In this document: piece by piece, positions 25,706 through 33,547 of the stretch | Numbering within the stretch: the stretch's first letter is position 1 | How the letters are laid out: every line of letters starts with the position of its first letter | Source of the DNA: Flavobacteriaceae bacterium | Lineage (GTDB): Bacteria > Bacteroidota > Bacteroidia > Flavobacteriales > Flavobacteriaceae | Direction: 5' to 3' | Length of the DNA: 64,000 bases | Assembly (NCBI GenBank): GCA_013214065.1 | Contig: JABSPK010000001.1 | Location: 1-64,000, forward strand | The notes under the pieces: model-generated | The model's input: the letters and a program-made list of their open reading frames with translations, nothing else | What the model was told of the DNA's origin: nothing | Databases searched by the model: none | Made by a program: the position numbers and the translations under genes

Positions 25706-26707
25706 ATGTCATTAAACGTAGGTTTATTGGGTGGTGGTTCTTGGGGAACCACCGTAGCCTCCCTCACGGCGCGCAACGCCAATACCATACTTTGGGCCCG
25801 AAACGAAACGACCGTCAAGGAGATCAACGACCATCGGACCAACTCAAAGTACCTGCCCGGAGCGCTCTTGAACCGCAACTTGAAGGCCTCGCATTCCATT
25901 GCCGATACCGTAAAAAATGCCGACTTGCTCGTCATGGGCATCCCTTCCCAAAATTTCAGGAAGGTCTTGGAAATCGCCAAACCCCATATTCGACCCTGGA
26001 TTCCTATAGTCAGCCTGTCAAAAGGCCTGGAAATGGGTACGAAGAAACGCATGACCGAAATCATTGAAGAAACGCTTCCGGGACATCCGACCGGGGTTTT
26101 GACCGGGCCGAATCTGGCCAAAGAAATCCACAACGGTCAGGCGGCCGCGGCCGTAATCGCCATGGTCGATGAGGTCATCGCAAAACGACTGCAAGGCGTA
26201 TTCAATTCGGGACTATTCAGGGTCTACACCAATAACGATGTCATTGGCTGTGAACTGGGTGGGGCTTTAAAAAACATCATGGCCATCGCCACAGGCATGG
26301 GGGATGGTGCCAATGCAGGAGACAATACCCGCGCCGCTCTGATCACCAGGGGCTTGTCCGAATTGACGCGCTTGGGCACCGCCATGGGTGGCAAACGCCG
26401 TACTTTTGCCGGTTTGGCGGGTATGGGCGATCTGGTGGCGACCTGTAGCAGTACGAAAAGTAGAAACCGGCATGTCGGTTTTCAGCTCGGCCAAGGCAAA
26501 AAACTCGAAGAGATCATAGAAGAAATGTCAGAAGTCGCCGAAGGGGTAAAGACGGCGAAAGTGGTCATGGAGTTGGCCAAGGACTACGACGTTCATATGC
26601 CGATTTCGGAAGAGGTGTACAAGGTATTGTACGAAGGCAATACAGTCGATGATGCCTTCAGGGGCTTGCTGAAGATCGAGAGTGGATCGGAGGCCGAACC
26701 AGGATAG
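25706..26707 (+). CDS. gpsA: NAD(P)H-dependent glycerol-3-phosphate dehydrogenase
   Basis: 333 residues, the usual length. The nucleotide-binding start VGLLGGGSWGTTVASL, the GPN and KNIMAIATGMGDGANAGDN stretches and the GMGDLVATC motif identify GpsA, which reduces dihydroxyacetone phosphate to sn-glycerol-3-phosphate. It is the last gene of the operon, 44 nt after the acyltransferase fusion, and would supply its first substrate. Confidence 0.95.
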   Translation: MSLNVGLLGGGSWGTTVASLTARNANTILWARNETTVKEINDHRTNSKYLPGALLNRNLKASHSIADTVKNADLLVMGIPSQNFRKVLEIAKPHIRPWIPIVSLSKGLEMGTKKRMTEIIEETLPGHPTGVLTGPNLAKEIHNGQAAAAVIAMVDEVIAKRLQGVFNSGLFRVYTNNDVIGCELGGALKNIMAIATGMGDGANAGDNTRAALITRGLSELTRLGTAMGGKRRTFAGLAGMGDLVATCSSTKSRNRHVGFQLGQGKKLEEIIEEMSEVAEGVKTAKVVMELAKDYDVHMPISEEVYKVLYEGNTVDDAFRGLLKIESGSEAEPG

Positions 26708-26871
26708 GCCCTAGGTTTTTTGGTCTTTCAGCCTTCGCAACTGAGGATTAAAAGGAACATCAACGGAAACGGCTTTAACCCCAAGCCAGTACAACAAATT
26801 TGGTTCAAAGCAATTTTTCCCCAAGGGCCAAGAATCGTTGCCTTGTTCCCGATTGACGTTCCATAACCGGT

Positions 26872-27093
26872 TTAAATCAAAGGGGGCCCTTTCAAGCGTT
26901 TTTCGATTTTGCGCTTTTTCGTGGTAATGCGCTTCATGGCATCCATCAACTTGGAATCCCTGCTTTTCTTATAAATCTCGTTGATGGCCAATACCAATTC
27001 CTTGGCTTCCCTACTGGCTTTGACGCGATCACTGGTCGACATATGGCTCATCGGTCTTTTCTCAAATTCCTCGGCTTTCAACAACAATTCCAT
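26872..27093 (-). CDS. small basic helical protein of unknown function
   Basis: 73 residues starting MELLLKAEEFEKRP at 27093; the frame is open 11 codons further but the ATG at 27093 has a proper leader. Helical and very Lys-rich at the end (TTKKRKIEKRLKG). A perfect -7 box TATCTTTG on this strand lies at 27131-27124. The preceding 26708-26871 holds no gene I can see. No known family recognised. Confidence 0.55.
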   Translation of the reverse strand: MELLLKAEEFEKRPMSHMSTSDRVKASREAKELVLAINEIYKKSRDSKLMDAMKRITTKKRKIEKRLKGPPLI

Positions 27094-27148
27094 TCTGTTT
27101 AATTTTAATTTATTATCTCTAAACAAAGATACGAAAATGGATGGAAGG

Positions 27149-27176
27149 TTGCGTTAGTAACATAGCCCTATCTTTG
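27149..27176 (+). promoter_or_regulatory. promoter for the membrane protein at 27235
   Basis: TTG at 27149-27151, 17 nt, then TATCTTTG at 27169-27176: a full match to the Bacteroidota consensus. A second -7 box points the other way at 27131-27124 for the small gene at 26872-27093, so this is a divergent promoter region. Confidence 0.65.
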
Positions 27177-27234
27177 TGGCAAATGAAAGGGACGTTGGCA
27201 AGCATCCAAACCCTTGTTTTTTAAACTAGCACCT

Positions 27235-27669
27235 ATGGAATTGCTTGAAATAAAAGGAATCGTGGATTTTGGTTTGGTGATCTTGATCGTCATGGTACAA
27301 GGCATGATTTACCCAAGCTTCCTCTTTTATAAGCCTACCGACCTGCAAAGATGGCACACCGTTTACACCAAACGTATTTTCAAGGTCGTATTCCCCTTGA
27401 TGACCGCCCAATTGGCCCTTTCCATCATGTTGGTCATGCAAAAAATTTCGATATACACGGTGGGGAGCCTGGTCGGGATCGCAGTGCTCTTCTTGTTGAC
27501 CGCTTTGGTCTTCGTTCCCATACACCAAAAAATTACCCGGGGGCATGCCGACATCGCACTCTTAAAAAAGCTCGTAAACCAAAACTGGTGGCGTACCGTG
27601 ATTTGGGGCATGCTTTTTGCATTAACACTAGTGGAATGGGTCCTAAATCACGGAAAACAAGCAATATAG
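27235..27669 (+). CDS. four-helix integral membrane protein, unknown function
   Basis: 144 residues from the ATG at 27235; a TTG at 27214 is less likely. Four hydrophobic segments (VDFGLVILIVMVQGMI, MTAQLALSIMLVM, VGSLVGIAVLFLLTALVF, WWRTVIWGMLFALTLV) with short loops suggest a small inner-membrane protein. Promoter at 27149-27176. Function not recognised. Confidence 0.65.
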   Translation: MELLEIKGIVDFGLVILIVMVQGMIYPSFLFYKPTDLQRWHTVYTKRIFKVVFPLMTAQLALSIMLVMQKISIYTVGSLVGIAVLFLLTALVFVPIHQKITRGHADIALLKKLVNQNWWRTVIWGMLFALTLVEWVLNHGKQAI

Positions 27670-27905
27670 CCACACCGAGTAAAAGCCTCGAATGGCCGAA
27701 TTCAGAAAGGTTTTACGTACTTTACGACCAATACCAGAGGCAGATGCCCTATAGAGGATATCCTTCACTATTTCCAAAAGCAAAATGATATTCAAATTTT
27801 GTTTAAACTTTAACTAATATTGTTAAACTAAATAGTAGCTTTACTGAATATAAACTCGTGGAAGACCTTTTAAGCTAGAAGTTGTTTCCACAAAAACCCA
27901 GCAAT

Positions 27906-28610
27906 ATGCGCAATCAAGAACCCCTAGTTGACCAAGTCGTTGACCCGCAACACCTTTTGCAAAATCTGACCCATGAGGAGATTGGGGACGATCATTGGTA
28001 TACTGGAATCGAAACCCCCTTAAAGCCTGACGCGTTCGCACTTTCGGACACTGAAAAGAAAGCGGCCATTGAAAAGCTTTTCGCCCAAATCATGGACGTT
28101 ATGGGGCTTGACCTCACCAACGACTCGTTACGCGGTACCCCGAAACGGGTAGCCAAAATGTATATCGATGAGATCTATTCGGGATTGAACCCGGATAACA
28201 AACCGAAAATCGCCCTCTTCGACAACGAATACCAGTACAACCAGATGCTGGTCGAAAAGAACATTACCTTTTATTCGAATTGTGAGCACCATTTCGTACC
28301 CATCATCGGTAAGGCCCACGTGGCCTATATCTCTTCGGGCAAGGTCATCGGACTTTCGAAACTGAACCGTATCGTACAATATTTTGCCAAGCGACCCCAG
28401 GTGCAAGAGCGACTGACCAATCAAATCGGTCGTGAGCTGCAAAGCATTTTAGGAACCGACGACGTGGCCGTCATCATCGATGCCAAGCACCTTTGTGTTT
28501 CTTCACGGGGCATCAAAGACGACACATCGGCAACGGTGACTTCATTCTATGGCGGTCAATTCAACGACACCGAGAAAGTACAAGAGCTCTACAATCACAT
28601 TAATAACTAA
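27906..28610 (+). CDS. folE: GTP cyclohydrolase I
   Basis: 234 residues from the ATG at 27906 (a TTG at 27882 would extend it). Signatures: GTPKRVAKMYIDEI, the zinc and active-site region YSNCEHHFVPIIGKAHVAY, GLSKLNRIV and AKHLCVSSRGI. It converts GTP to dihydroneopterin triphosphate, the first step of folate or pterin synthesis. Promoter elements upstream are weak (TAGCTTTA near 27834). Confidence 0.95.
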   Translation: MRNQEPLVDQVVDPQHLLQNLTHEEIGDDHWYTGIETPLKPDAFALSDTEKKAAIEKLFAQIMDVMGLDLTNDSLRGTPKRVAKMYIDEIYSGLNPDNKPKIALFDNEYQYNQMLVEKNITFYSNCEHHFVPIIGKAHVAYISSGKVIGLSKLNRIVQYFAKRPQVQERLTNQIGRELQSILGTDDVAVIIDAKHLCVSSRGIKDDTSATVTSFYGGQFNDTEKVQELYNHINN

Positions 28611-28648
28611 GACGATACCCCTTGGGATTATTGCAATCGAAAGGTAAA

Positions 28649-29164
28649 ATGCATGCAGAAAAGAAAGACCGTTCAATCAACGCAACGAACGGTCTTTCCC
28701 TCTATGACATTGAACTGATCGGCTTAGATGGTACGGCGATCGACCTTTCCAAGTTCAAAGGCAAATACCTCCTTTTCGTCAATGTGGCATCAAAATGCGG
28801 GTTCACCAGTCAATATCGTGACCTGGAAGCCCTATCACAGCAATATGCCGACCAACTCGTCGTCATCGGGTTGCCCTGCAACCAATTCGGCGGTCAAGAA
28901 CCTGGAAATTCGGAAGCGATTCGATCGTTTTGCAGCTTGAACTATGGGGTCAGCTTTCCATTATCCAAAAAGATCAAGGTGAAGGGTAGCGAACAGCATC
29001 CCTTATATGCTTGGCTCACCCAAAAAAAATGGAACCAAAAGGCGAATAGCAAGGTGCGTTGGAACTTTCAAAAATACCTGGTTTCGCCAGAAGGAAAATT
29101 GATCGACTATTTTTATAGTACCACATCCCCCCTAAGCGGTAAAATCACCAAAAAACTGCTTTAG
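28649..29164 (+). CDS. glutathione peroxidase family protein
   Basis: 171 residues from the ATG at 28649. The three family motifs are present: VASKCGFTSQY with the peroxidatic C50, LPCNQFGGQEPG with the active-site Gln, and RWNFQKYLV with the Trp. It uses Cys rather than selenocysteine; bacterial members usually draw on thioredoxin. Reduces hydrogen peroxide or lipid peroxides in the cytoplasm. Confidence 0.93.
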   Translation: MHAEKKDRSINATNGLSLYDIELIGLDGTAIDLSKFKGKYLLFVNVASKCGFTSQYRDLEALSQQYADQLVVIGLPCNQFGGQEPGNSEAIRSFCSLNYGVSFPLSKKIKVKGSEQHPLYAWLTQKKWNQKANSKVRWNFQKYLVSPEGKLIDYFYSTTSPLSGKITKKLL

Positions 29165-29186
29165 ATTGCGGTCAATAGCGAAGCCA

Positions 29187-29594
29187 ATGGAAAAGAAGAA
29201 ACCCGATCAGGTCGTGTACAATGAGGAAAAGCAACGCTACGACGCCTTTCTGAAACCCTACGCCACCGACCTCGGGGCACCGGTCATTGAAAAGGTCAAT
29301 CTAGCCCCATGGAAAAACAAAGGCATTGGGATGGTCAATGCCGCGATGGCCGCCGAATACGATGAAATCAGAAAACAGTATCAAGCCCTTCAAGAGCGCT
29401 TCGAATACAACGAATTGGTCTACGCGGCCAAGTTCAGTTTTCAACCTTTGGTCGGCCACACCTACCATCTGTACAAAAACACAAAGGCCGAAGCCTTCCT
29501 TTCCATTTTGGCCCCGCATGAATGTACGTTCGAACATTTGGGTAGTTTTCGTCTAGGATCCGACTACGTCTGGGAAAAAATCGAAACCGCATGA
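29187..29594 (+). CDS. DUF2452 domain protein
   Basis: 135 residues from the ATG at 29187, 22 nt after the peroxidase stop. The core (APWKNKGIGMVNAAM, FEYNELVYAAKFSFQPLVGHTYHLY) matches my recollection of DUF2452, a family common in Flavobacteriia without known function. Its stop overlaps the start of the next gene (ATGA), indicating coupling. Confidence 0.7.
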   Translation: MEKKKPDQVVYNEEKQRYDAFLKPYATDLGAPVIEKVNLAPWKNKGIGMVNAAMAAEYDEIRKQYQALQERFEYNELVYAAKFSFQPLVGHTYHLYKNTKAEAFLSILAPHECTFEHLGSFRLGSDYVWEKIETA

Positions 29595-29971
29595 AGTGGA
29601 CACTGAAACTGGCCGCTTTGTACAATGTGCTCTGGGGCCTATGGGCCGTCCTCTTTCCAAATCATTTCTTTGAATTGGTGGGGATGCAACCCTTGAACCA
29701 CCCAATGGTCTGGCAAGGGATGGGCATGGTCATCGGTGTGTATGGACTAGGGTATTGGTGGGCCTCTTTCGACCCCATGAAACATTGGCCTATCGTTGCG
29801 GTCGGATTTTTGGGTAAGCTTTTCGGCCCGCTCGGATTCCTCTTCAACTACCTCAATGAAACGGTCCCCTTGGCATTCGCTTATACCTTGATCACCAACG
29901 ATTTGATTTGGTGGATTCCCTTCTTCCTGATTTTACGGAAGGTGCATTTGGAAAGGCAATGGAAGTTGTAA
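29591..29971 (+). CDS. small integral membrane protein
   Basis: 126 residues with four hydrophobic segments (LAALYNVLWGLWAVLF, GMGMVIGVYGLGYWWA, IVAVGFLGKLFGPLGFLF, LITNDLIWWIPFFLIL). Homologues are sometimes labelled alkyl hydroperoxide reductase, but no redox motif is visible. Translationally coupled to the DUF2452 gene by a 4-nt overlap. A terminator follows at 30016. Confidence 0.65.
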   Translation: MKWTLKLAALYNVLWGLWAVLFPNHFFELVGMQPLNHPMVWQGMGMVIGVYGLGYWWASFDPMKHWPIVAVGFLGKLFGPLGFLFNYLNETVPLAFAYTLITNDLIWWIPFFLILRKVHLERQWKL

Positions 29972-30015
29972 GCAATATGAAAACAAGACCGCCCATTTTG
30001 GCGTAACGAAATAAA

Positions 30016-30042
30016 AAAAGCCCTTGAAAATCAAGGGCTTTT
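30016..30042. terminator. bidirectional terminator at the left island border
   Basis: AAAAGCCCTTGA (30016-30027), AAA loop, TCAAGGGCTTTT (30031-30042), with T runs on both strands. It directly abuts the tRNA-derived repeat at 30040, so before the island inserted it was probably the terminator of the leftward tRNA-Leu gene. Confidence 0.75.
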
Positions 30043-30059
30043 GTACCTCGGGTGGGAAT
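30040..30059. repeat. attL: left direct repeat of the island
   Basis: Twenty bases containing GTACCTCGGGTGGGAAT are identical to 42388-42407. This is a displaced copy of the tRNA-Leu 3' end, left by site-specific integration. Confidence 0.88.
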
Positions 30060-30196
30060 ATCATTAAAGTAAAGAAAGGAAAGAATAGGAAAATAAACCC
30101 TTGTATTTCAGGTGTTTATGTTGAGATCTTTCATGGGATAATTTCTTTTGTTTTCCTATTCCGTCCTATCTTCAGTAACAAATAAGTAACACGTTC

Positions 30197-31267
30197 ATGT
30201 CGGTATCATTATACAAAAGAACACTGTCCAGTGGTTCTACAAGTCTCTATTTGGACATAAGACAAGGTAGGAAAAGATGGAAGGAGTCATTGAATATCAT
30301 AATCACCAAGAGAGACCCCAAAAAGAAAGAAAAGGAGGAGCTAGCCAAGGTTATCAGAAGCCAAAGGGAAATGCAATTCCTGAAGGGTGAACACGGGGGT
30401 ATACCTGAGCACCTGAAAAAGGTAAACTTCAATGACTTTGCCGAAAGCTTCCTAAGAAAGTATCGAAAGAAGGATGTGAGGATCGTAGCCGGTGCGATAA
30501 GGAAGTTCCAAGAATTTGCCAAAGACAGCTCCCTGAGGGTAGTTGACATAACCCCTATCATGATGCAGGATTATGTTAAGCACTTGACCTATGATGCGGG
30601 ACTGACAGGTGAGACCTCACACAACTATTACTCTAGGTTCAAGAAGGTATTGAAAGATGCTAAGATGAGGGGTATACTCAAGGAGATGCCCACTATTGAC
30701 ATCCGGTTCGAGAACCCAAGTAAAAACGATACCCTTAAGAAACAAGTATTGGATGCAGATGAACTACAATTATTAGCAAATACGACCTGCGGAAATGAAG
30801 AGGTGAAGAAAGCCTTTCTATTCTCTTGCTTCACTTCCTTAGGGCTTGCCGAAATACGTGAACTCACATGGTCGAATATCATTAAGGGACGTTTGGTCAC
30901 CACCAGGAAAAAGACCGGGGAAGCGGTAAACAATAGGTTGAGTACTACCGCACTTGAGCTGATAGGGGAAAGAAAGGACAAAGATGAGTTTCTTTTCGAT
31001 CTTGGCATCATATCCACCAATGCGGTCAATAAAAATATTAAATTGTGGAGCCAACGGGCGGGACTGGATAAGAAGTTGACGTTTTATTGTGGCCGTCATA
31101 CATTCGCCTGTCTTTTGCTTATGAACGGGGCCAATTTAAAGACCGTAGCGGACGCAATGGGGCATAGAAGCACCAAGAGTACGTTAAAGTATTTAAATCA
31201 CGTACAAAGGCTACAAGACGAAGCTATTGACAGATTACCTGAGATTCTTTTAAAAAGCGAGATTTGA
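30197..31267 (+). CDS. int: tyrosine recombinase (integrase) with non-canonical active site
   Basis: 356 residues. N-terminal arm-binding and SAM-like core-binding parts (~1-180) precede the catalytic domain (~185-350). R300-H301 (CGRHTFA), the late His at H323 (MGHRSTKSTLKY) and nucleophile Y332 are present, as is the beta-hairpin Lys region (TTRKKTG). However, the position of the first catalytic Arg reads G216 (FTSLGLAEIREL), and the His of HxxR reads Y297. The Bacteroides integrase IntDOT also lacks the first Arg. It lies 138 bp inside attL and presumably drives integration at tRNA-Leu. Copies of AGTAACA just upstream of the start could be arm sites. Confidence 0.88.
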   Translation: MSVSLYKRTLSSGSTSLYLDIRQGRKRWKESLNIIITKRDPKKKEKEELAKVIRSQREMQFLKGEHGGIPEHLKKVNFNDFAESFLRKYRKKDVRIVAGAIRKFQEFAKDSSLRVVDITPIMMQDYVKHLTYDAGLTGETSHNYYSRFKKVLKDAKMRGILKEMPTIDIRFENPSKNDTLKKQVLDADELQLLANTTCGNEEVKKAFLFSCFTSLGLAEIRELTWSNIIKGRLVTTRKKTGEAVNNRLSTTALELIGERKDKDEFLFDLGIISTNAVNKNIKLWSQRAGLDKKLTFYCGRHTFACLLLMNGANLKTVADAMGHRSTKSTLKYLNHVQRLQDEAIDRLPEILLKSEI

Positions 31268-31268
31268 A

Positions 31269-32327
31269 TTGACTTTAATTGCAGGATATATTTATGAAGA
31301 TTCAGTTAGTATTCTTGCTGACAGCGTTCTTTCCATCTCAGAGATTGAACCTGATCCAACCGTTAAGTCCTCTGCGGGAGAAATTAATGTTTCCGGAGGG
31401 TTTAATCAAGAATCAAGTTGTAAAGTATTTAATCTTGGCGATAGGGTAATTGCAGCAACTTCAGGGAAATGGAATGAAGGCTTAAGAGTACTTGAAGACA
31501 TCAAAATTACCCTTGTAGCTTTTCAGGACGAACCAGCATCTTCAATTATTCATAGTCACTTAAGTGCAGCGAAATCAGAAAACGAATTTATTTTCGGATT
31601 CATTGAGAATGAGACGCCAACATTAATGCACAAAAACTACAGTGGGATTCATTTTTCCCAAAAAGAGGATCAATTGGTCATTAATGGTAGTGGAGGTTGG
31701 GATAACGATTTTCATTATTTGGGCTATGGAATGAATAAAGCTCTCAGAGATGCAAACAAAGACAAAACATATTGTTTAGTTTCTATGCTTGGCTTATTCA
31801 GATGTATTTCCTTAAAAAATCAAACTTATGATGAAGGTGTAGGCGGTTTTTTTAATGGTGCACTAATTGATTCGGATGGAATTTCATGGGCTCCAGACTT
31901 TACAACATGTGTGTATTCAGCCGAAAATATGTATAATACCACCCATTCAATTATAGACGTATTCAATAGAGACCAGGGTGTCATCGTGGCCTCGCCCCAT
32001 TCTGGTCTTAGCGTGTATTATTCTAGGTTTGCCGCCTTAACATATACAGAGTGGAAGGAAAAACATTTGTCTGATTACAATTCTCTTTTGGATACTGAAA
32101 TTGGATACACCCTTTTTCTCGCCAATGACCATTTCATAGTAACAGTATATCCAGGCAACTTCAAAAAAGATCCTAAATTCCATGTCAAGGATATGGGCAA
32201 CGGAGAGTCGATAGTTAAGTTTCCCATTGATTTTGATGGACCTATGAGGACCTTAAATCCAATAGAAATATCACACAACCCTCCCAATATAGAGTATAGC
32301 TCCGAAGGCAATTTTAACTTATTATGA
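31269..32327 (+). CDS. proteasome-like Ntn-hydrolase fold protein
   Basis: 352 residues from a TTG at 31269, one nt after the integrase stop. The N-terminus reads M-T-L-I-A-G-Y-I-Y-E-D and, numbered from the Thr, has T1 and D17 (ILADS), as in proteasome beta subunits and HslV. The Lys of KVFNLGDRVIAATSG fits the usual K33 after an ~18-residue insertion (K51 here). Removal of fMet would expose the Thr nucleophile. The C-terminal half (~200-350) is unassigned. More AT-rich than the chromosome, hence cargo. A self-processing peptidase or amidase is inferred; a defence role is possible. Confidence 0.65.
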   Translation: MTLIAGYIYEDSVSILADSVLSISEIEPDPTVKSSAGEINVSGGFNQESSCKVFNLGDRVIAATSGKWNEGLRVLEDIKITLVAFQDEPASSIIHSHLSAAKSENEFIFGFIENETPTLMHKNYSGIHFSQKEDQLVINGSGGWDNDFHYLGYGMNKALRDANKDKTYCLVSMLGLFRCISLKNQTYDEGVGGFFNGALIDSDGISWAPDFTTCVYSAENMYNTTHSIIDVFNRDQGVIVASPHSGLSVYYSRFAALTYTEWKEKHLSDYNSLLDTEIGYTLFLANDHFIVTVYPGNFKKDPKFHVKDMGNGESIVKFPIDFDGPMRTLNPIEISHNPPNIEYSSEGNFNLL

Positions 32328-32370
32328 TTTATTTTTAATAACGCGTCGGAGAATCGTTTATGGAAAACAG

Positions 32371-33054
32371 ATGAAAGAGAAGAAACCTTTTAATCCATTG
32401 GACTTTCTTTGGAGAGCCTTCCAAAGAATTTCTTCTGTTTACGGAGTAGCAACTTTTTCCCAAGGATGGATTCAATGGAAAGGTTTTGTTTTAGAAGGTA
32501 TTGAATTTATACGAGGGATTGTACATCCTGTATATAAGTTCTTATTGGGCTGGGTGTGGTTCGAAGTTCCAATTTGGCTCTATGACTACATATTTTTGGG
32601 GACGATAATATTTGGAAGCATTGTAAGGGCGACTTTCGTAAGGGATTTTACTTCAAAAAAACTCTTGTTTATTGAAATCTTTCGCAGAAAGAGTAGATTC
32701 AGCTTAAAAAACAAATCAAGGGGTCTACAGACAAAACGCTCTACATTTCGAGGAAAAGTCGAAAGCACTTTTAACAAAGTTGCGCATGCATTCCTTATAT
32801 TCATTTTTCGTCCCTTGTTTTACTTTGGAATAGTCATTTTATTTTGGCCTATAGTGTTATTGATTCTTTGGGGAATTTACTCATATTCGGACAACAAATA
32901 CTCTAAACCCAAACAATCAAAAAATAAAGACCACAAGCTAACTTTAAGAGCAATTAAGTGGCTTAGAGCTTTTCTATATAATTTCTTTGTCTGGTTAGGA
33001 GCGACAATTTTTTTCTTCATTTTGCTAGTCGTAATCAATCAATTCTTTACTTAA
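32371..33054 (+). CDS. AT-rich multi-pass membrane protein of unknown function
   Basis: 227 residues with several hydrophobic segments (YDYIFLGTIIFGSIVRATF, FRPLFYFGIVILFWPIVLLILW, FFVWLGATIFFFILLVVIN) separated by basic loops rich in Lys and Arg (RRKSRFSLKNKSRG). It follows the Ntn-hydrolase gene by 43 nt and shares its low G+C, so the two may be a cargo pair. No family recognised. Confidence 0.55.
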   Translation: MKEKKPFNPLDFLWRAFQRISSVYGVATFSQGWIQWKGFVLEGIEFIRGIVHPVYKFLLGWVWFEVPIWLYDYIFLGTIIFGSIVRATFVRDFTSKKLLFIEIFRRKSRFSLKNKSRGLQTKRSTFRGKVESTFNKVAHAFLIFIFRPLFYFGIVILFWPIVLLILWGIYSYSDNKYSKPKQSKNKDHKLTLRAIKWLRAFLYNFFVWLGATIFFFILLVVINQFFT

Positions 33055-33547
33055 AGAAACATTGAAATCGAGCTACCGAATAACCTCTAACCAATATGGA
33101 TGTCTAGGAATTATTTCCCTTAGAACCCCTTCTTCCAATTTCTAATAAATTCAATTAACGCTGTCCCGAATTTTACCACCGACTTTACAAAGTTCATAAT
33201 CAAAGTCAACAGTACTATGATCGCCGAGAGCAGCGCAATAATTTCCATTGCGCTCATAGTGACTGATTAAACAATTACAAATTTTGCAGAAGTCTTTTAT
33301 CGTGGCTCCTAATGGTAGGGAGGAACGCAAAGTACTTTTGCTATGTTTCAACGAAGTGTCTTGCTAGTATCTGTAAGACCGGTATCCCTACCCCCGAAAT
33401 CTTACTGGATATTAAGATAACAAAAGAATAGATCCGAGGCAAGAAATAAGGGTTCGATTCCTATATTAGGAAAATCAATATGCTGAATATCAATTAGTTG
33501 AAATAATTTGTTACTTCCGTGTTACCAAGACTATCCTTTTTAGCCCT
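33055..33547. other. gap between cargo genes and terminase, mostly non-coding
   Basis: 493 bp between convergent genes. The only likely gene is a short membrane peptide on the minus strand (33120-33257). A tRNA T-arm-like GGTTCGATTCC stands alone at 33451-33461 without the rest of a tRNA. Copies of TTAC/GTAAC near 33512-33530 resemble the repeats upstream of the integrase. Confidence 0.5.
33120..33257 (-). CDS. 45-residue single-pass membrane peptide, toxin- or holin-like
   Basis: ATG at 33257, stop at 33122-33120. The peptide has a hydrophobic span (IIALLSAIIVLLTLIMNFV) and then an amphipathic basic end (IRNWKKGF). This shape is shared by type I toxins such as TxpA/BsrG and by small holins. 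No antisense RNA could be shown, and an overlapping 66-codon frame on the same strand (33151-33351) makes the choice uncertain. Confidence 0.4.
   Translation of the reverse strand: MSAMEIIALLSAIIVLLTLIMNFVKSVVKFGTALIEFIRNWKKGF

Noticed and set aside
33151-33351. 66-codon minus-strand frame with CKICNC
   Set aside because: Overlaps the short membrane peptide frame; composition shows no domain and no promoter was found for either, so only the hydrophobic peptide was listed, with low confidence.
33451-33461. GGTTCGATTCC, resembling a tRNA T arm
   Set aside because: No acceptor, D or anticodon arm can be folded around it; the motif alone is not enough for a tRNA or a remnant.
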